The position numbers were made by a program, and so were the translations under genes. A model generated the notes under the pieces. That model saw only the letters and a list, made by a program, of their open reading frames with translations, was not told where the DNA came from and searched no databases. A stretch of DNA of 7,380 nt from Litorimonas sp964490745 (lineage in GTDB: Bacteria > Pseudomonadota > Alphaproteobacteria > Caulobacterales > Maricaulaceae), in the NCBI GenBank assembly GCA_964490745.1, contig CAZBDT010000118.1, forward strand, positions 1 to 7,380, read 5' to 3'. Positions 6,282 to 7,380 of the stretch are shown here, piece by piece. Within the stretch, counting starts at the first letter, position 1. Each line of letters begins with the position of its first letter.

Positions 6282-6297
6282 CCCGCTCTTAGCGAGG
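6281..6297 (-). promoter_or_regulatory. Hairpin covering the mnhE GTG start
   Basis: On the minus strand, 6297-6291 (CCTCGCT) can pair with 6287-6281 (AGCGGGG) as seven base pairs, one of them G-U, around the loop AAG. The stem includes the first G of the GTG start codon and the short AAGAG that could serve as ribosome site. No T-run follows, so it is not an ordinary terminator. It may lower initiation at mnhE. It could also be chance, because the stem is short and the loop is the minimum size. Confidence 0.35.
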
Positions 6298-6361
6298 GAA
6301 TCAGGACGGTGAAAGGCTTAACAGAAGCGGAATGTTGATAAATAGCGCTTGCGGCTGCGAT

Positions 6362-7380
6362 TTATTCCCGATGGGAGAAGACCAGGGCGGCCGTAATGGC
6401 AGCCGCACCGAATTCTTCCTCGCGCGGAATGACGCCATTTTTGATATAACGCAGGACTTCCGGGCTTAAAGATGAGGTCAGAGACCAGTTCCAGTAGCGC
6501 AGCACCGTTTGCGCCTTATCCGTGGAAATCCGGTCATAGGTCTCCATCACACGGGCGAGACTCGGATGCATGGACCCGTCAACATCATGAAGAGGACGTT
6601 TTAAGGCCCGCCAGAGTTTTTCAATATATTCGCGTTTCAGCCCCGGGGCTTTACAGAGAATAGCAATACCTTCCCCGCCTTTATCCGTCAGAATTTGCGC
6701 ACCCGTTGCCGGCTTGACACCCGCCATATAGGAAATTTCTTCTGTCAGTTTTCGCGTGAGGCCTGTTTGTTCAGCAGCATCAATCGCAGCTTCTAAACCT
6801 TCATATTCGGACCGTGCAATCGCGGCGCGGTTACGTTGCCGGCGTTCAATAAATTGAAGCGCTTTTCTGACCCCGGCATCGGACCAGCCATCGGCGGCAG
6901 CCTTTGGAAATAAATCTGCACAACTTTCCTGCAGAACATTTCGTGTCACGGCAAAGCGGTGGAGAATTTTCTTCCGGTTGGCTTTTGTAGCCCACCAGAA
7001 CATGGTGAGTCCGTGGGACGGCCTCAGCTCATCACGTTTGACCAACAATTCCACATAGGTTTGATGTGTACGCGAGACTGTCAAAATACGCTGGATCGCT
7101 GTTTCCGAGAAATGCGCATTTTTATTCTTCAACAGAGTTTCCACGACATCTTCTTCTAAAAATTGAACCATGCTATCGACGACAGCATCTGAAATATTTC
7201 GACGTCGAGCGATCACAGCGCGATGGGCACCAGAGACTTTTTGTACAATTTGAATCAGATCTGAATCCGTCAGGGATTTACTCTTCTCAAGAACATGTCG
7301 CGCGATTTCGATTTCATCTTTTGCCAAAATCACAAGGATTGTCCGCGGCGCCTCGTTCAACATCACCAGTCGTTTGGCGA
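6362..7380 (-). CDS. DUF2336-family protein, 5' end outside the window
   Basis: This is the C-terminal part of a DUF2336 protein (PF10098), a mostly alpha-helical family found in Alphaproteobacteria with no well-established function. Numbering from the first GTG in frame (7366), the recognisable parts are an N-terminal repeat region with HEAT-like helices (about 1-75), a similar unit around 80-123 (compare SLTDSDLIQIVQKVS at 31 with HFSETAIQRILTVS at 85), and the family hallmark LTMFWWATKANRKKILHRF (120-138). A helical C-terminal region follows to 334, with TAA at 6362-6364. The frame stays open to the window edge upstream of that GTG (codons reading A-K-R-L), and the repeats begin mid-unit. 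The GTG/ATG pair at 7361-7366 is therefore probably internal and the true start lies beyond 7380. No signal peptide or membrane segment is seen, so the protein is likely cytosolic. It is co-directional with the antiporter operon; no functional link is shown. Confidence 0.85.
   Translation of the reverse strand, partial: AKRLVMLNEAPRTILVILAKDEIEIARHVLEKSKSLTDSDLIQIVQKVSGAHRAVIARRRNISDAVVDSMVQFLEEDVVETLLKNKNAHFSETAIQRILTVSRTHQTYVELLVKRDELRPSHGLTMFWWATKANRKKILHRFAVTRNVLQESCADLFPKAAADGWSDAGVRKALQFIERRQRNRAAIARSEYEGLEAAIDAAEQTGLTRKLTEEISYMAGVKPATGAQILTDKGGEGIAILCKAPGLKREYIEKLWRALKRPLHDVDGSMHPSLARVMETYDRISTDKAQTVLRYWNWSLTSSLSPEVLRYIKNGVIPREEEFGAAAITAALVFSHRE

Noticed and set aside
6281..6297. Hairpin as an intrinsic terminator after the DUF2336 gene
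   Set aside because: There is no T-run on the minus strand after the stem, and the stem runs into the mnhE start codon.
7361..7366. GTG/ATG at 7361-7366 as the true start of the DUF2336 protein
   Set aside because: The frame is open to the window edge and the sequence begins in the middle of a helical repeat, so the protein is more likely cut by the window.

Overview
The window carries one tightly packed minus-strand operon for a multi-subunit Mrp/Mnh-type monovalent cation:proton antiporter (or a closely related proton/ion-pumping membrane complex). At the right edge it is preceded by the 3' part of a DUF2336-family gene. DUF2336 proteins are characteristic of Alphaproteobacteria. The DUF2336 gene, the moderate base composition and the Mrp gene order together suggest an alphaproteobacterium, perhaps a marine one of the Hyphomonadaceae/Maricaulales type. 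The family-level placement is inference only.

Layout, read in the direction of transcription (right to left): the DUF2336 protein (6362-7380, start outside the window); an 80-base gap with a small hairpin at the next start codon; mnhE (5745-6281); mnhF (5428-5748); mnhG (5024-5431); a DUF4040/MbhE-type protein equivalent to the C-terminal part of MrpA (4323-5027); mnhB (3851-4330); mnhC (3372-3848); mnhD (1849-3372); a second, MrpA/NuoL-flavoured antiporter subunit (395-1849, interrupted by ten Ns); and a small two-helix membrane protein (3-395). Every junction from mnhE onward overlaps by 1 to 8 bases, except mnhB/mnhC, which are 2 bases apart. This is a single translationally coupled unit. 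There is no gene-free stretch longer than 80 bases, and I saw no RNA gene, mobile element or CRISPR array.

The point of interest is the architecture. No full-length MrpA is present. Its C-terminal DUF4040+MbhE part stands alone between mnhG and mnhB. An antiporter module whose helix-8 histidine motif resembles NuoL/MrpA sits at the far end, after mnhD. The order E-F-G-(D/E)-B-C-D parallels the membrane module of archaeal Mbh/Mbs complexes and the 'two MrpD' Mrp variants. The last gene may encode an additional small subunit. The two large subunits probably form two non-identical ion-translocating channels, with the small subunits (E, F, G, DUF4040/MbhE, B, C) forming the ion-exchange and scaffold part of the complex in the inner membrane.

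Two cautions apply. The ten Ns probably under-represent the missing sequence, and the leftmost and rightmost context of the operon is not visible.
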